Shown here: piece after piece, positions 25,522 through 34,379 of the stretch
Numbering within the stretch: the stretch's first letter is position 1
Layout of the letters: each line of letters starts with the position of its first letter
From: Streptomyces sp. NBC_00683
GTDB lineage: Bacteria; Actinomycetota; Actinomycetes; Streptomycetales; Streptomycetaceae
Reading direction: 5' to 3'
DNA: 64,000 nt
NCBI RefSeq assembly: GCF_036226745.1
Contig: NZ_CP109013.1
Location: 1,860,001-1,924,000 of the forward strand
Notes under the pieces: model-generated
What the model saw: the letters and a program-made list of their open reading frames with translations, nothing else
The model's database searches: none
What the model was told of the DNA's origin: nothing
Translations under genes and position numbers: made by a program

Positions 25522-27939
25522 TCAGGTCCCGGTGAGGTGCTCGGGTCGTACCGGTGTCCTGTTCAGCTCCAGACCCGTCGCGTTCCGGATCGCCGCGAGG
25601 ACGGCCGGGGTGGACGACAGGGTCGGGGCCTCGCCGACACCGCGGAGCCCGTACGGGGCGTGGTCGTCGGCGAGTTCGAGCACATCGACCGGGATGGTCG
25701 GGGTGTCGAGGATCGTGGGCAGCAGGTAGTCCGTGAAGGACGGGTTGCGTACCTTCGCGGTCTTCGGGTCGACGACGATCTCCTCCATGACGGCGATGCC
25801 CATGCCCTGGAGGGTGCCTCCCTGGATCTGGCCGATGACCGACAGCGGGTTGAGCGCCTTGCCGACGTCCTGGGCGCAGGCCAGTTCGATGACCTTGACC
25901 AGGCCGAGCTCGGTGTCGACCTCGACGACCGCGCGGTGGGCCGCGAAGGAGTACTGGACGTGGCCGTTGCCCTGGCCGGTCCGCAGATCGAACGGCTCGG
26001 TGGGCCGGTGGCGCCACTCCAGCTCGATGTCGATCGCCTCGTCCTCCAGTACGTCGACCACGTCGGCCAGTACCTCGCCGCCGTCGGTGACGACCTTGCC
26101 GCCCTCCAGGAGGAGTTCGGCGGTGGCCCAGGCCGGGTGGTACGTGCCGAACTTGCGGCGACCGAGCTCCAGCACCTTCTCCCGGACGGCTTCGCAGGAG
26201 TTCTTCACGGCGCCGCCGGTGACGTACGTCTGGCGGGAGGCGGAGGTCGAACCCGCCGAGCCGACACGGGTGTCGGCGGGCTGGATGGTGACCTGGTTGA
26301 CGCCGAGTTCGGTACGGGCGATCTGGGCGTGGACGGTGACGCCGCCCTGTCCGACCTCGGCCATCGCGGTGTGCACGGTCGCGACCGGCTCGCCGTTGAT
26401 GACCTCCATGCGCACCCGGGCGGTGGAGTAGTCGTCGAAGCCCTCGGAGAAGCCGACGTTCTTGAGGCCGACGGCGTAGCCGACCCCGCGGACGACGCCT
26501 TCGCCGTGGGTGGTGTTGGAGAGCCCGCCGGGCAGGGCGCGCACGTCGACGCTGCTGCCTTCGGCGTCCACCGCCAGCCACTGCTGCTCGGGCGGCATCG
26601 GCCGGGACTTGACCCGGCGCAGCAGCTCGGCGACCGGGGCCGGCGAGTCGCAGGGCTGTCCGGTCGGCAGGAGGGTGCCCTGTTCCATGGCGTTGAGCTG
26701 GCGGAATTCGACCGGGTCCATGTCGAGCTTCGCCGCGAGCTTGTCCATCTGCGCCTCGTACGCGAAGCACGCCTGGACGGCGCCGAAGCCGCGCATGGCG
26801 CCGCAGGGCGGGTTGTTGGAGTAGAGCGCGAGTGCCTCGATGTCGACGTCCTCGATGACATAAGGGCCGACCGAGAGCGAGGAGGCGTTGCCGACGACCG
26901 CCGGGGAGGCGGAGGCGTAGGCCCCGCCGTCCAGCACGATCCGGCACTTCATGTGGGTGAGCTTGCCGTCCTTGGTGGCGCCGTGCTCGTAGTGGAGCTT
27001 CGCCGGGTGCCGGTGGACGTGTCCGAAGAAGGACTCGAAGCGGTTGTAGACGATCTTGACCGGCTTGCCGGTGCGCAGCGCGAGCAGGCAGGCGTGGATC
27101 TGCATCGAGAGGTCCTCGCGGCCGCCGAAGGCGCCGCCGACACCGGAGAGCGTCATCCGGACCTTGTCCTCGGGCAGGCCCAGGACCGGGGCGATCTGCT
27201 TGAGGTCGGAGTGCAGCCACTGGGTGGCCACGTACAGCTCGACGCCGCCGTCCTCGGAAGGCACGGCGAGGCCGGACTCCGGGCCGAGGAACGCCTGGTC
27301 CTGCATGCCGAAGGTGTACTCGCCCCGGACGATCACATCGGCGCGCTTCGCGGCGGCGTCGGCGTCACCGCGGACGATCGGCTGGCGGTGGACGATGTTC
27401 GGGTGCGGGACATGACCGATGTGGTGGTCGTCGCGGCCTTCGTGGACCAGGATCGCGTCAGGTGCGGTCGCGGACGCCTCGTCCGTGATGACCGGCAGTT
27501 CGACGTAGTCGATCTTGATCTTGGCGGCGGCGCGGCGCGCGGTCTCCGGGTGGTCGGCGGCGACGAGCGCCACCGGCTCACCGTGGTGCCTGACCTTGCC
27601 GTGGGCGAGGACCGGGGTGTCCTGGATCTCCAGGCCGTAGTTCTTCATCGCGGCGGGCAGGTCGTCGTAGGTCAGCACGGCGTAGACGCCGGGCGTCGCG
27701 ACGGCCTCCCCGATGTCGATCGACCTGATCTCGGCGTGGGCGACGGTCGAGCGGAGCGTGTGGCCCCACAGCATGTCCTCGTGCCACATGTCCGAGGAGT
27801 AGGCGAACTCGCCGGTGACCTTCAGGGTGCCGTCGGGGCGCAGCGTGGACTCGCCGATGCCGCCCCTGGTCTGCGAGCCCTGGGTGATCTTGGTGGGGGT
27901 ACCGGCCGGCACGGAGGCGGCCCGTGGATGCAGAGCCAT
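25522..27939 (-). CDS. xdhB: Xanthine dehydrogenase, molybdopterin-binding subunit
   Basis: 805 residues. The aldehyde oxidase/xanthine dehydrogenase hammerhead domain (about 20-140) is followed by the Moco domain. MTLSGVGGAFGGREDLSM and GAMRGFGAVQACFAYE are molybdopterin-contact motifs; TAMAEVGQGGVTVHAQ is another. The essential Glu is in LRGVGEAPTLSSTP near the C-terminus. It oxidises hypoxanthine/xanthine to urate in the purine pathway. ATG 27939 is 2 nt beyond the [2Fe-2S] subunit stop, so the two are coupled. Other molybdenum hydroxylases have the same fold; the purine permease and PucR support xanthine as substrate. Confidence 0.88.
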   Translation of the reverse strand: MALHPRAASVPAGTPTKITQGSQTRGGIGESTLRPDGTLKVTGEFAYSSDMWHEDMLWGHTLRSTVAHAEIRSIDIGEAVATPGVYAVLTYDDLPAAMKNYGLEIQDTPVLAHGKVRHHGEPVALVAADHPETARRAAAKIKIDYVELPVITDEASATAPDAILVHEGRDDHHIGHVPHPNIVHRQPIVRGDADAAAKRADVIVRGEYTFGMQDQAFLGPESGLAVPSEDGGVELYVATQWLHSDLKQIAPVLGLPEDKVRMTLSGVGGAFGGREDLSMQIHACLLALRTGKPVKIVYNRFESFFGHVHRHPAKLHYEHGATKDGKLTHMKCRIVLDGGAYASASPAVVGNASSLSVGPYVIEDVDIEALALYSNNPPCGAMRGFGAVQACFAYEAQMDKLAAKLDMDPVEFRQLNAMEQGTLLPTGQPCDSPAPVAELLRRVKSRPMPPEQQWLAVDAEGSSVDVRALPGGLSNTTHGEGVVRGVGYAVGLKNVGFSEGFDDYSTARVRMEVINGEPVATVHTAMAEVGQGGVTVHAQIARTELGVNQVTIQPADTRVGSAGSTSASRQTYVTGGAVKNSCEAVREKVLELGRRKFGTYHPAWATAELLLEGGKVVTDGGEVLADVVDVLEDEAIDIELEWRHRPTEPFDLRTGQGNGHVQYSFAAHRAVVEVDTELGLVKVIELACAQDVGKALNPLSVIGQIQGGTLQGMGIAVMEEIVVDPKTAKVRNPSFTDYLLPTILDTPTIPVDVLELADDHAPYGLRGVGEAPTLSSTPAVLAAIRNATGLELNRTPVRPEHLTGT

Positions 27940-27941
27940 GG

Positions 27942-28538
27942 CTATCGCACCGTCTCTTCCTGACGGGCGGCCGCGAGGCGGACCGCGTCGAGGATCTTCT
28001 CGTAACCCGTACAGCGGCAGAGGTTGCCGGAGAGCGCCTCGCGGATGTCCTGGTCGGACGGCGAGGGGTGGGTCTCCAGCAGTTCGTCGGCGGCGACCAG
28101 GAGACCGGGGGTGCAGAAACCGCACTGCACGGCACCGGCGTCGATGAACGCCTGCTGGATCGGCGAGAGCTCGGTCGCCTCGCCGCTCTGTCCGTCGGCG
28201 GGCTTGGCCTGCCAGCGCTGGGCGGCGTCGAGCGTCGTGCCGCAGGCGCCGGAGGCGCAGCCGTTGCCCGGGTGGGCGTCCTCGCGGTGCTTCGCATAGT
28301 CCGCGAGGCCCTCGACGGTGACGACCTCGCGGCCCTCGACCTGTCCGGCCGCGACCAGACAGGAACAGACGGGCACACCGTCCAGGCGGACCGTACAGGA
28401 CCCGCATTCGCCCTGCTCACAGGCGTTCTTCGAACCCGGAAGGCCCATGCGCTCACGCAGGACGTACAGGAGGGACTCGCCCTCCCAGACGTCGTCGGCT
28501 TCCTGCTTGCGGCCGTTGACCGTGAAATTCACTCGCAT
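27942..28538 (-). CDS. xdhA: Xanthine dehydrogenase, [2Fe-2S] subunit
   Basis: 198 residues. The plant-ferredoxin cluster is NACEQGECGSCTVRL with a fourth Cys in VPVCSCLV; the second cluster is QCGFCTPG...NLCRCTGYE. Between them is an insertion of about 40 residues (GNGCASGACGTTLDAAQRW and on) that is absent from most family members I know and includes two more Cys. The subunit passes electrons from the molybdenum site to FAD. It lies 2 bp after the FAD subunit gene. Confidence 0.88.
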   Translation of the reverse strand: MRVNFTVNGRKQEADDVWEGESLLYVLRERMGLPGSKNACEQGECGSCTVRLDGVPVCSCLVAAGQVEGREVVTVEGLADYAKHREDAHPGNGCASGACGTTLDAAQRWQAKPADGQSGEATELSPIQQAFIDAGAVQCGFCTPGLLVAADELLETHPSPSDQDIREALSGNLCRCTGYEKILDAVRLAAARQEETVR

Positions 28539-28540
28539 GG

Positions 28541-29431
28541 TTAAGCAGCTCCTTCGAGGGTGCGGCCCGTGCCGCGGTACTGCTCCCAGGTCCAGCCCAG
28601 CGTGCGGCGGGCCATGATGCCGACGGCGTGCCTGCGGTAGGCCGCGGTGCCCCGTACGTCGTCGATGGGGTTACAGGCGCCGGAGGCCAGCTGCGCGAAC
28701 TGCTTGGCGACGGACGGGGTGATGATCTTGCCGTTCTCCCAGAACCCGCCCTCTTCCAGCGCGGCGTTCAGGAACTCCTCGGCCTCCCTGGCCCTCACGG
28801 GCGTGGGTGCGGCGGAGCCGATGCCGGTCCGGACGGTGCGGGTCTGCGGGTGGAGGGCGAGGCCGAACGCGCAGACCGCGATGACCATCGCGTTGCGGGT
28901 GCCGACCTTGGAGTACTGCTGAGGGCCGTCGGCCTTCTTGATGTGCACGGCCCGGATCAGCTCGTCCGGTTCGAGGGCGTTGCGCTTGACGCCGGTGTAG
29001 AAGGCGTCGATGGGGATCATCCGGGTGCCTCGTACGGACTCGGCCTCGACCTCGGCGCCTGCGGCGAGCAGGGCCGGGTGGGCGTCACCGGCGGGTGACG
29101 CGGTGCCGAGGTTGCCGCCGACGCCGCCGCGGTTGCGGATCTGCGGCGAGGCGACGGTGTGCGAGGCGAGGGCGAGGCCGGGCAGCTCGGCCCTGAGGTG
29201 CTCCATGATGGCGCTGTACGGCACGGAGGCGCCGAGCCGGACGTCGTCCTGGCCCACCTGCCACTCGGACAGCTCACCGATGCGGTTCAGGTCCAGGAGG
29301 TACTCGGGCCGCCGGTGGTCGAAGTTGATCTCGACCATCACATCGGTTCCACCCGCGATGGGTACAGCCGTCGGGTGCTCGGCCTTGGCGGCGAGCGCCT
29401 CCTCCCAGCTGGCGGGGCGAAGGAAGTCCAT
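28541..29431 (-). CDS. xdhC-like FAD subunit: Xanthine dehydrogenase, FAD-binding subunit
   Basis: 296 residues. FAD contacts are visible as PIAGGTDVMVEINFD and RNRGGVGGNLGTASPAGD, the family FAD_binding_5 motifs; a CO_deh_flav_C domain closes the chain. The gene is the first of the catabolic operon and faces the PucR gene across 273 bp. ATG 29431 marks the family N-terminus MDFLRPASWEEAL. Confidence 0.86.
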   Translation of the reverse strand: MDFLRPASWEEALAAKAEHPTAVPIAGGTDVMVEINFDHRRPEYLLDLNRIGELSEWQVGQDDVRLGASVPYSAIMEHLRAELPGLALASHTVASPQIRNRGGVGGNLGTASPAGDAHPALLAAGAEVEAESVRGTRMIPIDAFYTGVKRNALEPDELIRAVHIKKADGPQQYSKVGTRNAMVIAVCAFGLALHPQTRTVRTGIGSAAPTPVRAREAEEFLNAALEEGGFWENGKIITPSVAKQFAQLASGACNPIDDVRGTAAYRRHAVGIMARRTLGWTWEQYRGTGRTLEGAA

Positions 29432-29704
29432 GAGTGGCTCTCTTCTTCTCAATCGGGTCGTTCGGCTGGGGGCTGGGGGACGGCCGGCCCTCGACTGGTC
29501 GTTCCTGTGTTGTTGACGCGGTGTGTGACCCAGTACACAAGCCTTGCTCCACTCGGTGCAGTCACCGAAACCATGAAGGAATTGGCTGGTCCTCATCCCT
29601 GTCTTGTAGATTCGAACGAATGGTGGGGAACATGAACCTCACCGCAACTCACAGGTATCCCCAGTTGTCCCCCGGACCAACGAGAAAGATCGGCGGCAAT
29701 CGAG
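29432..29704. promoter_or_regulatory. Divergent promoter region, xdh operon / pucR
   Basis: 273 bp that must hold both promoters. An imperfect inverted repeat TGTGT-N8-ACACA (29522-29539) lies centrally and could be a PucR site. I cannot assign the -10 and -35 boxes with confidence. Confidence 0.35.
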
Positions 29705-31441
29705 ATGCGGCTGCGCGCACTGCTGGACACCGACGCGCTGGGCCTGCGGCTGCTCGGCGGCGAGGACGAGCTGGACCGTTCGGTCCGGGGCGTGATGACG
29801 ACCGATCTCCGCGACCCGAGCCGCTATCTCTCCGGCGGGGAGCTCGTCCTCACGGGCCTGGCCTGGCGCCGGGACGCGGCGGACTCGGAACCGTTCGTCC
29901 GGATCCTGGCGGGTGCCGGCGTCGCCGGTCTCGCGGCGGGCGAGGCGGAGCTCGGGGCCATTCCCGACGATCTCGTCGAAGCATGCCTGCACCACCGGCT
30001 TCCGCTCTTCGCGGTCAATGAAATTGTCGCATTTGCAACGATCACCGAGCACGTGGTGCGCCAGGTCTCCGGTGAGCGCGCCGGTGATCTCGCCGCCGTC
30101 GTGGACCGGCACCGCCGGCTGATGACCTCGGGCCCGGCGGGCGGCGGCCCCGAGGTGGTCCTCGACCTGCTCACCTCCGACCTGGACCTGCGCGCCTGGG
30201 TCCTCTCCCCCACCGGCCGCCGGATCGCCGGGGCCGGCGAACCCCTGGCCGGTCCCGTGTGCGCGGCACTGGCCGCGCAGCACCTCGCGGCCACCCGCAC
30301 CGGCCGCCGGGGCCCGCACCGCGCCGAGGTGGGTGGTACGACCTATTCGCTGTTCCCGATCCGGAACAACGGCCGGGGTACCGTCCCGGCCCCGTCCCGC
30401 GACGCGCGGGAGTCGGTGCTCTCGGACTGGCTGCTGGCCGTGGAGGCCGACGCGAGCGACTGGCCGGCGGCGCGGCTCGATCTCCTCCAGGGCGTCACGC
30501 AGCTGATCGCGGTCGAGCGGGACCGCCGCGACGCGGCCCGTACGGTACGCCGCAGGCTCGCCCAGGAGGTGCTGGAGCTGGTCCAGACGGGCGCGCCCCC
30601 GGCCGAGATCGCGGCCAGGCTGCGGGTCGCGGCCCCGGTCCTGCTGCCCGGCCTCGGGACCGCCCCGCACTGGCAGGTCGTGGTGGCCCGGGTCGAGTGG
30701 GCGGGCGAGGGCACGGACTCCGGCCCGGAGCTGCCGGGCGGCCAGGTCGCCCAGGCGCTGCTGGAGGAGATCCTCGTCGACCCCGCCGTGGCGGGACCCG
30801 ACTCCGCGGACCGGATCGCCGTGGCCCACACGGGTGACGAGGCCATCGCCCTCGTTCCGCTGCCCGCCGTCTCCGCGCCCGCCGCGGAGCCCGCTCCCGG
30901 CTCCGGCCCGGACGCGCCGGAGGAGGCCCCGGAGCGGCGGGACAACGCGCTGCACGCCGACGCCCTCCTCGCCACCGTCCGCGAGCCGCTCTCGGCGGGG
31001 CTCGCGGAGGACGGCCGTCTGACACTGGGTGTCAGCGCCGCCGTGCATTCGGCCGAAGGACTGCGCGGCGCACTGGAGGAGGCCCGGCACGCCCGCCGCG
31101 TCGCGGCGGCACGCCCGGGCCGGGTCTGCGCGGCCGGCCACCACGAGCTCGCCTCGCACGTCCTGCTGCTGCCCTTCGTCCCCGACGACGTCCGCCGGGC
31201 CTTCACCGCCCGTCTGCTGGACCCGCTGCGCGACTACGACCGGCGGCACCGCGCGGAGCTCATCGAGACGCTCGAGGCCTTCCTGGACTGCGACGGTTCC
31301 TGGACCCGCTGCGCGGCCCGGCTGCACCTCCACGTCAACACGCTGCGCTACCGCGTCGGCCGGATCGAGCAGTTGACGGGGCGTGACCTTTCGCGCCTCG
31401 AGGACAAGCTCGACTTCTTCCTCGCCCTGCGTATGAGCTGA
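29705..31441 (+). CDS. pucR: PucR-family regulator of purine catabolism
   Basis: 578 residues. An N-terminal PucR domain (about 1-130, GGEDELDRSVRGVMTTDL) precedes a GGDEF-like middle and the C-terminal HTH_30 domain, ETLEAFLDCDGSWTRCAARL then HVNTLRYRVGRIEQLTGRDL. In relatives this protein senses purine or nitrogen status and activates or represses urate-producing genes. The gene is divergent from the xanthine dehydrogenase operon, its likely target. Confidence 0.87.
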   Translation: MRLRALLDTDALGLRLLGGEDELDRSVRGVMTTDLRDPSRYLSGGELVLTGLAWRRDAADSEPFVRILAGAGVAGLAAGEAELGAIPDDLVEACLHHRLPLFAVNEIVAFATITEHVVRQVSGERAGDLAAVVDRHRRLMTSGPAGGGPEVVLDLLTSDLDLRAWVLSPTGRRIAGAGEPLAGPVCAALAAQHLAATRTGRRGPHRAEVGGTTYSLFPIRNNGRGTVPAPSRDARESVLSDWLLAVEADASDWPAARLDLLQGVTQLIAVERDRRDAARTVRRRLAQEVLELVQTGAPPAEIAARLRVAAPVLLPGLGTAPHWQVVVARVEWAGEGTDSGPELPGGQVAQALLEEILVDPAVAGPDSADRIAVAHTGDEAIALVPLPAVSAPAAEPAPGSGPDAPEEAPERRDNALHADALLATVREPLSAGLAEDGRLTLGVSAAVHSAEGLRGALEEARHARRVAAARPGRVCAAGHHELASHVLLLPFVPDDVRRAFTARLLDPLRDYDRRHRAELIETLEAFLDCDGSWTRCAARLHLHVNTLRYRVGRIEQLTGRDLSRLEDKLDFFLALRMS

Positions 31442-31589
31442 CTTCCGGGCGCCGCCACGGCACCTCCTCGGTCCGGTCGATTGTGAAATCTTTCACCTGA
31501 CATTGATCCCACCCCTTGGCCCGGCGTGCCATTCCGTGCTGAGATGCGGCCACACTCAACAGCTCAAGGGCGCGCTCGGGGAGGGCAAC

Positions 31590-32387
31590 GTGGCGCATAC
31601 CGCCATGTCTGGTTCCGGAACGACAGCAGATGACGATCCGCCGCTCCAGACAGCGGTATGGCGGCTGCGGTCACGCGCCTGCTGGACGGACGCGGCCGCA
31701 CTGCTGGAACACCACGCGGCCACGGATGCCGCAGCCGCTCTCCAGCGGACCTCTCTGCTGACCGAGCAGTGCCTCTACACCGGTACGGGCTGGACCGAGG
31801 CCGAGGACGCGCTGCGTACGGCCGAGGCACTCGCCCACGACGACACCGAGCGCGGGGCGGCCGCCTGCGAGCGCGGCTACCTCGCGTACGCCTCGACGCT
31901 GCTCGGGGTACGGGACCGGGCCGACGAGGCCAGCGTGGCGCTGAGCAGGGCCGCGGCCCTGCTCGCCCCGGGGGCCCCGGGCCGCCCCCTGCTGGACTTC
32001 CGCCGGGGCCTGATCGCCCAGAACATCTCCGACGCCCCCCAGTCCGCCCGGGCCGCGTACCGCAGGGCCCACGCCGGGGCCACGGCCCAGGGCGACGAGC
32101 TGCTGCTCTCTTTCACCTGGCGCCACCTGGCCTCGCTCGCCCTGCGCGAGGGCGAGCTCGCGGAGGCACGGCACGGCTTCGCGGAATCGCTGCGGATAAG
32201 GGAGGAGCTGGGCTATCTCGTCGGTACCGCCCCGGCCCTCCTCTCGCTCGCGGACGCCGAGACGGAACCCGAGGCGGGGCGGCTGCGCGCCGAGGCGGGG
32301 CGGCTGTTCCGGCTGCTCGGTGGCGTACCGACGTGGCTGGCCCCCCGGCTCGAGCCACCGGCCCCGGAGACCGTGGAGGCAAACTGA
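31590..32387 (+). CDS. TPR-like protein of unknown function
   Basis: 265 residues from GTG 31590, 7 nt after GGGGAGGG. Helical Ala/Leu-rich repeats occur throughout: CLYTGTGWTEAEDALRTAEA, LSRAAALLAPG and LALREGELAEARHGFAES. They resemble tetratricopeptide repeats, as in regulatory proteins of the SARP/AfsR or tetratricopeptide scaffold type, but no DNA-binding or ATPase part is present. Convergent with the GntR gene across a terminator. No closer assignment can be made. Confidence 0.75.
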   Translation: MAHTAMSGSGTTADDDPPLQTAVWRLRSRACWTDAAALLEHHAATDAAAALQRTSLLTEQCLYTGTGWTEAEDALRTAEALAHDDTERGAAACERGYLAYASTLLGVRDRADEASVALSRAAALLAPGAPGRPLLDFRRGLIAQNISDAPQSARAAYRRAHAGATAQGDELLLSFTWRHLASLALREGELAEARHGFAESLRIREELGYLVGTAPALLSLADAETEPEAGRLRAEAGRLFRLLGGVPTWLAPRLEPPAPETVEAN

Positions 32388-32401
32388 CGCACGCGGCCGG
32401 T

Positions 32402-32427
32402 GCGCCGTCCCCGGCCGGGGACGGCGC
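32402..32427. terminator. Bidirectional terminator, TPR-like / GntR genes
   Basis: A perfect 11-bp stem GCGCCGTCCCC / GGGGACGGCGC with a GGCC loop, between convergent genes. Confidence 0.8.
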
Positions 32428-32431
32428 GGGG

Positions 32432-33181
32432 TCAGCCCTCAGCGCCCGTGAAGTGTTCGCGCACGAGTGACTGCACGACCGTGAGGTCCCTCGCGATGAG
32501 TGCGTCCAGCAGCGCGGTGTGCTCGGAGGCGTCGGCGAGAAGGTCGGCCCGCCGGGTGGCGGGGTTGCTGACCAGGGGCCACTGGGAGCGGCGGTGCAGC
32601 TCGTCGGCGACCGTCACGAGCTGCTGGTTGCCCGAGAGCGCGAGAACGGCACGGTGGAAGGCCCGGTCGCTCTCGGCGTAGCTCGCCCGGTCGCCGACGG
32701 CCGCCGCGGCGACCGTGGCGTCGGCCAGCGGGCGCAGCACGCACCAGTTGCCCGCCGGCACGGTACGGGCCAGCCGCAGCATCACGGGGACCTCGATCAG
32801 GGCGCGCACCTCGGCGAGCTCGGCCAGCTCGCGCGGGCCCCGCTCGCTGACCCGGAAGCCCCGGTTGGGTACGACCTCGACGGCGCCCTCGATGGCCAGC
32901 TGCTGCATCGCCTCGCGCACCGGCGTCGCGGAGACGCCGAACCGCGCGCCGAGCGCCGGGGCGGAGTAGACCTGCCCCGGTGCCAGCTCGCCGTCGACGA
33001 GGGCGGCGCGCAGGGCGTCCAGGATCTGGCCGCGTACGGAGTGCCGCTGCACCACGCGGGGGGCGGGCGGCTCGCTGTGGGTGTGCTCGCCGCGTGCCTG
33101 TTCGGGCACCCGGACGTCCTGCGGGGTCCCCGCGGACGCGTACGGCGGGCGTACGCCTTCGCGCGCTCTGCCCTGCTCCAC
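32432..33181 (-). CDS. GntR-family regulator, FadR/FCD subfamily
   Basis: 249 residues from GTG 33181, 5 nt after GGAGG; the frame is open to an ATG at 33268. A winged HTH (RGQILDALRAALVDGELAPG, then GVSATPVREAMQQLAIEGAV) follows a Pro/Glu-rich tail, and an all-helical FCD ligand domain ends the chain with HTALLDALIARDL and QSLVREHF. FCD regulators bind small organic acids or lipids through metal-coordinating His residues. Divergent from the FhuF-like gene; the iron box between them could touch both, although the GntR start is about 100 bp away. Confidence 0.82.
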   Translation of the reverse strand: MEQGRAREGVRPPYASAGTPQDVRVPEQARGEHTHSEPPAPRVVQRHSVRGQILDALRAALVDGELAPGQVYSAPALGARFGVSATPVREAMQQLAIEGAVEVVPNRGFRVSERGPRELAELAEVRALIEVPVMLRLARTVPAGNWCVLRPLADATVAAAAVGDRASYAESDRAFHRAVLALSGNQQLVTVADELHRRSQWPLVSNPATRRADLLADASEHTALLDALIARDLTVVQSLVREHFTGAEG

Positions 33182-33281
33182 CCGGACCTCCTCGGCCTGC
33201 CGTGGGGCCGGCTCGCACGTGGCCTGCCCTCTGTGCACGATAGGCGGAGGAGGCCGCAGTTCAAACATCGATCAATTCGGG

Positions 33282-33300
33282 TAAGGTAAGGCTTACCTGC
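33282..33300. promoter_or_regulatory. Iron box (DmdR1/IdeR-type operator)
   Basis: The 19-bp TAAGGTAAGGCTTACCTGC matches the actinobacterial iron-box pattern TTAGGTTAGGCTAACCTAA in 14-15 positions by eye, and its core GGTAAGG-C-TTACC is a near palindrome. It lies 28 bp before the FhuF-like ATG, so iron-loaded DmdR1 should repress that gene. Confidence 0.8.
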
Positions 33301-33327
33301 AAACGATCGTGATTCGGTGGTCCCTGC

Positions 33328-34176
33328 ATGACCGTCCCCACCCTGCTCACCGCCCCCGCCCCGTCCCCCGTGACGGCGGCGTACGTACGCCTGGCCGAGG
33401 TCTTCCCCGGGCTGCGGGCCGAGGTGCTCCCCGACGACGCGGCGGCGCCGTCGGGCACCGGCTGGGTGGGCGCCGCCGAGCTCGCCGAGGGCGGCGCCGC
33501 CCTGGACGCCTTCCTGGCCTGGGACGACGAGCAGGTACTCCGGGACTACGGCACGCAGGCACGCCCCGACGTGGTGGCCAGCTTCGGACTTCACCGCTAC
33601 GCCTGGCCCGCGTGTCTGCTGGTGACCGTTCCGTGGTTCCTGCACCGCCGGGTGCCGCGGATTCCCGTCCGGGACGTCTCCTTCCAGCGGGCCCTCGGAC
33701 ATCTGACCGTCCGGGTGCGCGAGTTCGCCTGCCTTCCGGACGATCCGGCGGCGACGCTGCCGGGCGCCCGGATCGTCCCTGACGACGCGGCACTGCGGGC
33801 CGAGGTCCGCGAGGCCGTGGCGGAGCACCTCGGCCCCGTGCTCGACGGCTTCGGACCCCGCATGCGGCGCGGCAAGCGCGCCCTGTGGGGCATGGCGACG
33901 GACGAGATCGTCGAGGGCCTCTGGTACATCGCCCATCTGCTCGGCGAGGAGCGCCGCGCGATGGACGAGCTGGAGCTGCTGCTGCCCGGCACCACCAAGC
34001 CGTACGTGGGAACCGCGGGCTTCCGCGAGCTGACCGGACCCGACGGAGAGGCGCTGCCGACCCGCGACCGGGCGAGCTGCTGCCTCTTCTACACCCTGCG
34101 GCCCGAGGACACCTGCGTCACCTGCCCGCGCACCTGCGATGCCGACCGCGTCCGGAAGCTGACACCCGCCCCCTGA
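33328..34176 (+). CDS. FhuF-like ferric-siderophore reductase / (2Fe-2S) protein
   Basis: 282 residues. The C-terminus reads RASCCLFYTL...CVTCPRTC, the FhuF-type CC-x10-CxxC [2Fe-2S] motif. The middle (SFGLHRYAWPACLLVTVPWF) is the FhuF ferric-iron reductase pattern. The expected role is reduction of ferric iron in imported siderophores in the cytoplasm. An iron box immediately upstream supports iron-starvation expression. ATG 33328 is 27 nt downstream of the box. Confidence 0.85.
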   Translation: MTVPTLLTAPAPSPVTAAYVRLAEVFPGLRAEVLPDDAAAPSGTGWVGAAELAEGGAALDAFLAWDDEQVLRDYGTQARPDVVASFGLHRYAWPACLLVTVPWFLHRRVPRIPVRDVSFQRALGHLTVRVREFACLPDDPAATLPGARIVPDDAALRAEVREAVAEHLGPVLDGFGPRMRRGKRALWGMATDEIVEGLWYIAHLLGEERRAMDELELLLPGTTKPYVGTAGFRELTGPDGEALPTRDRASCCLFYTLRPEDTCVTCPRTCDADRVRKLTPAP

Positions 34177-34379
34177 GGGGCGTCGGCTCACACCGCCCGT
34201 CCGGGCGACCCGAATTCGAACACAACTCGCTTCCCCTATGCGGATGTTCGAGAAGATTCCGTCCAACGGTGAGCCCTGCCACCCCAATGGCGTTCACTTG
34301 CCCCGAAACCCCCCTGAGCGGTCCGGTATTTCCGTCACGATGGCGCCCGAAACGCCCTACGCGACGCAAGGGACCGCGC

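Noticed and set aside
29522..29539. TGTGT-N8-ACACA as a firm PucR operator
   Set aside because: Arms of five bases are too short to claim; kept only as a possibility in the region description.
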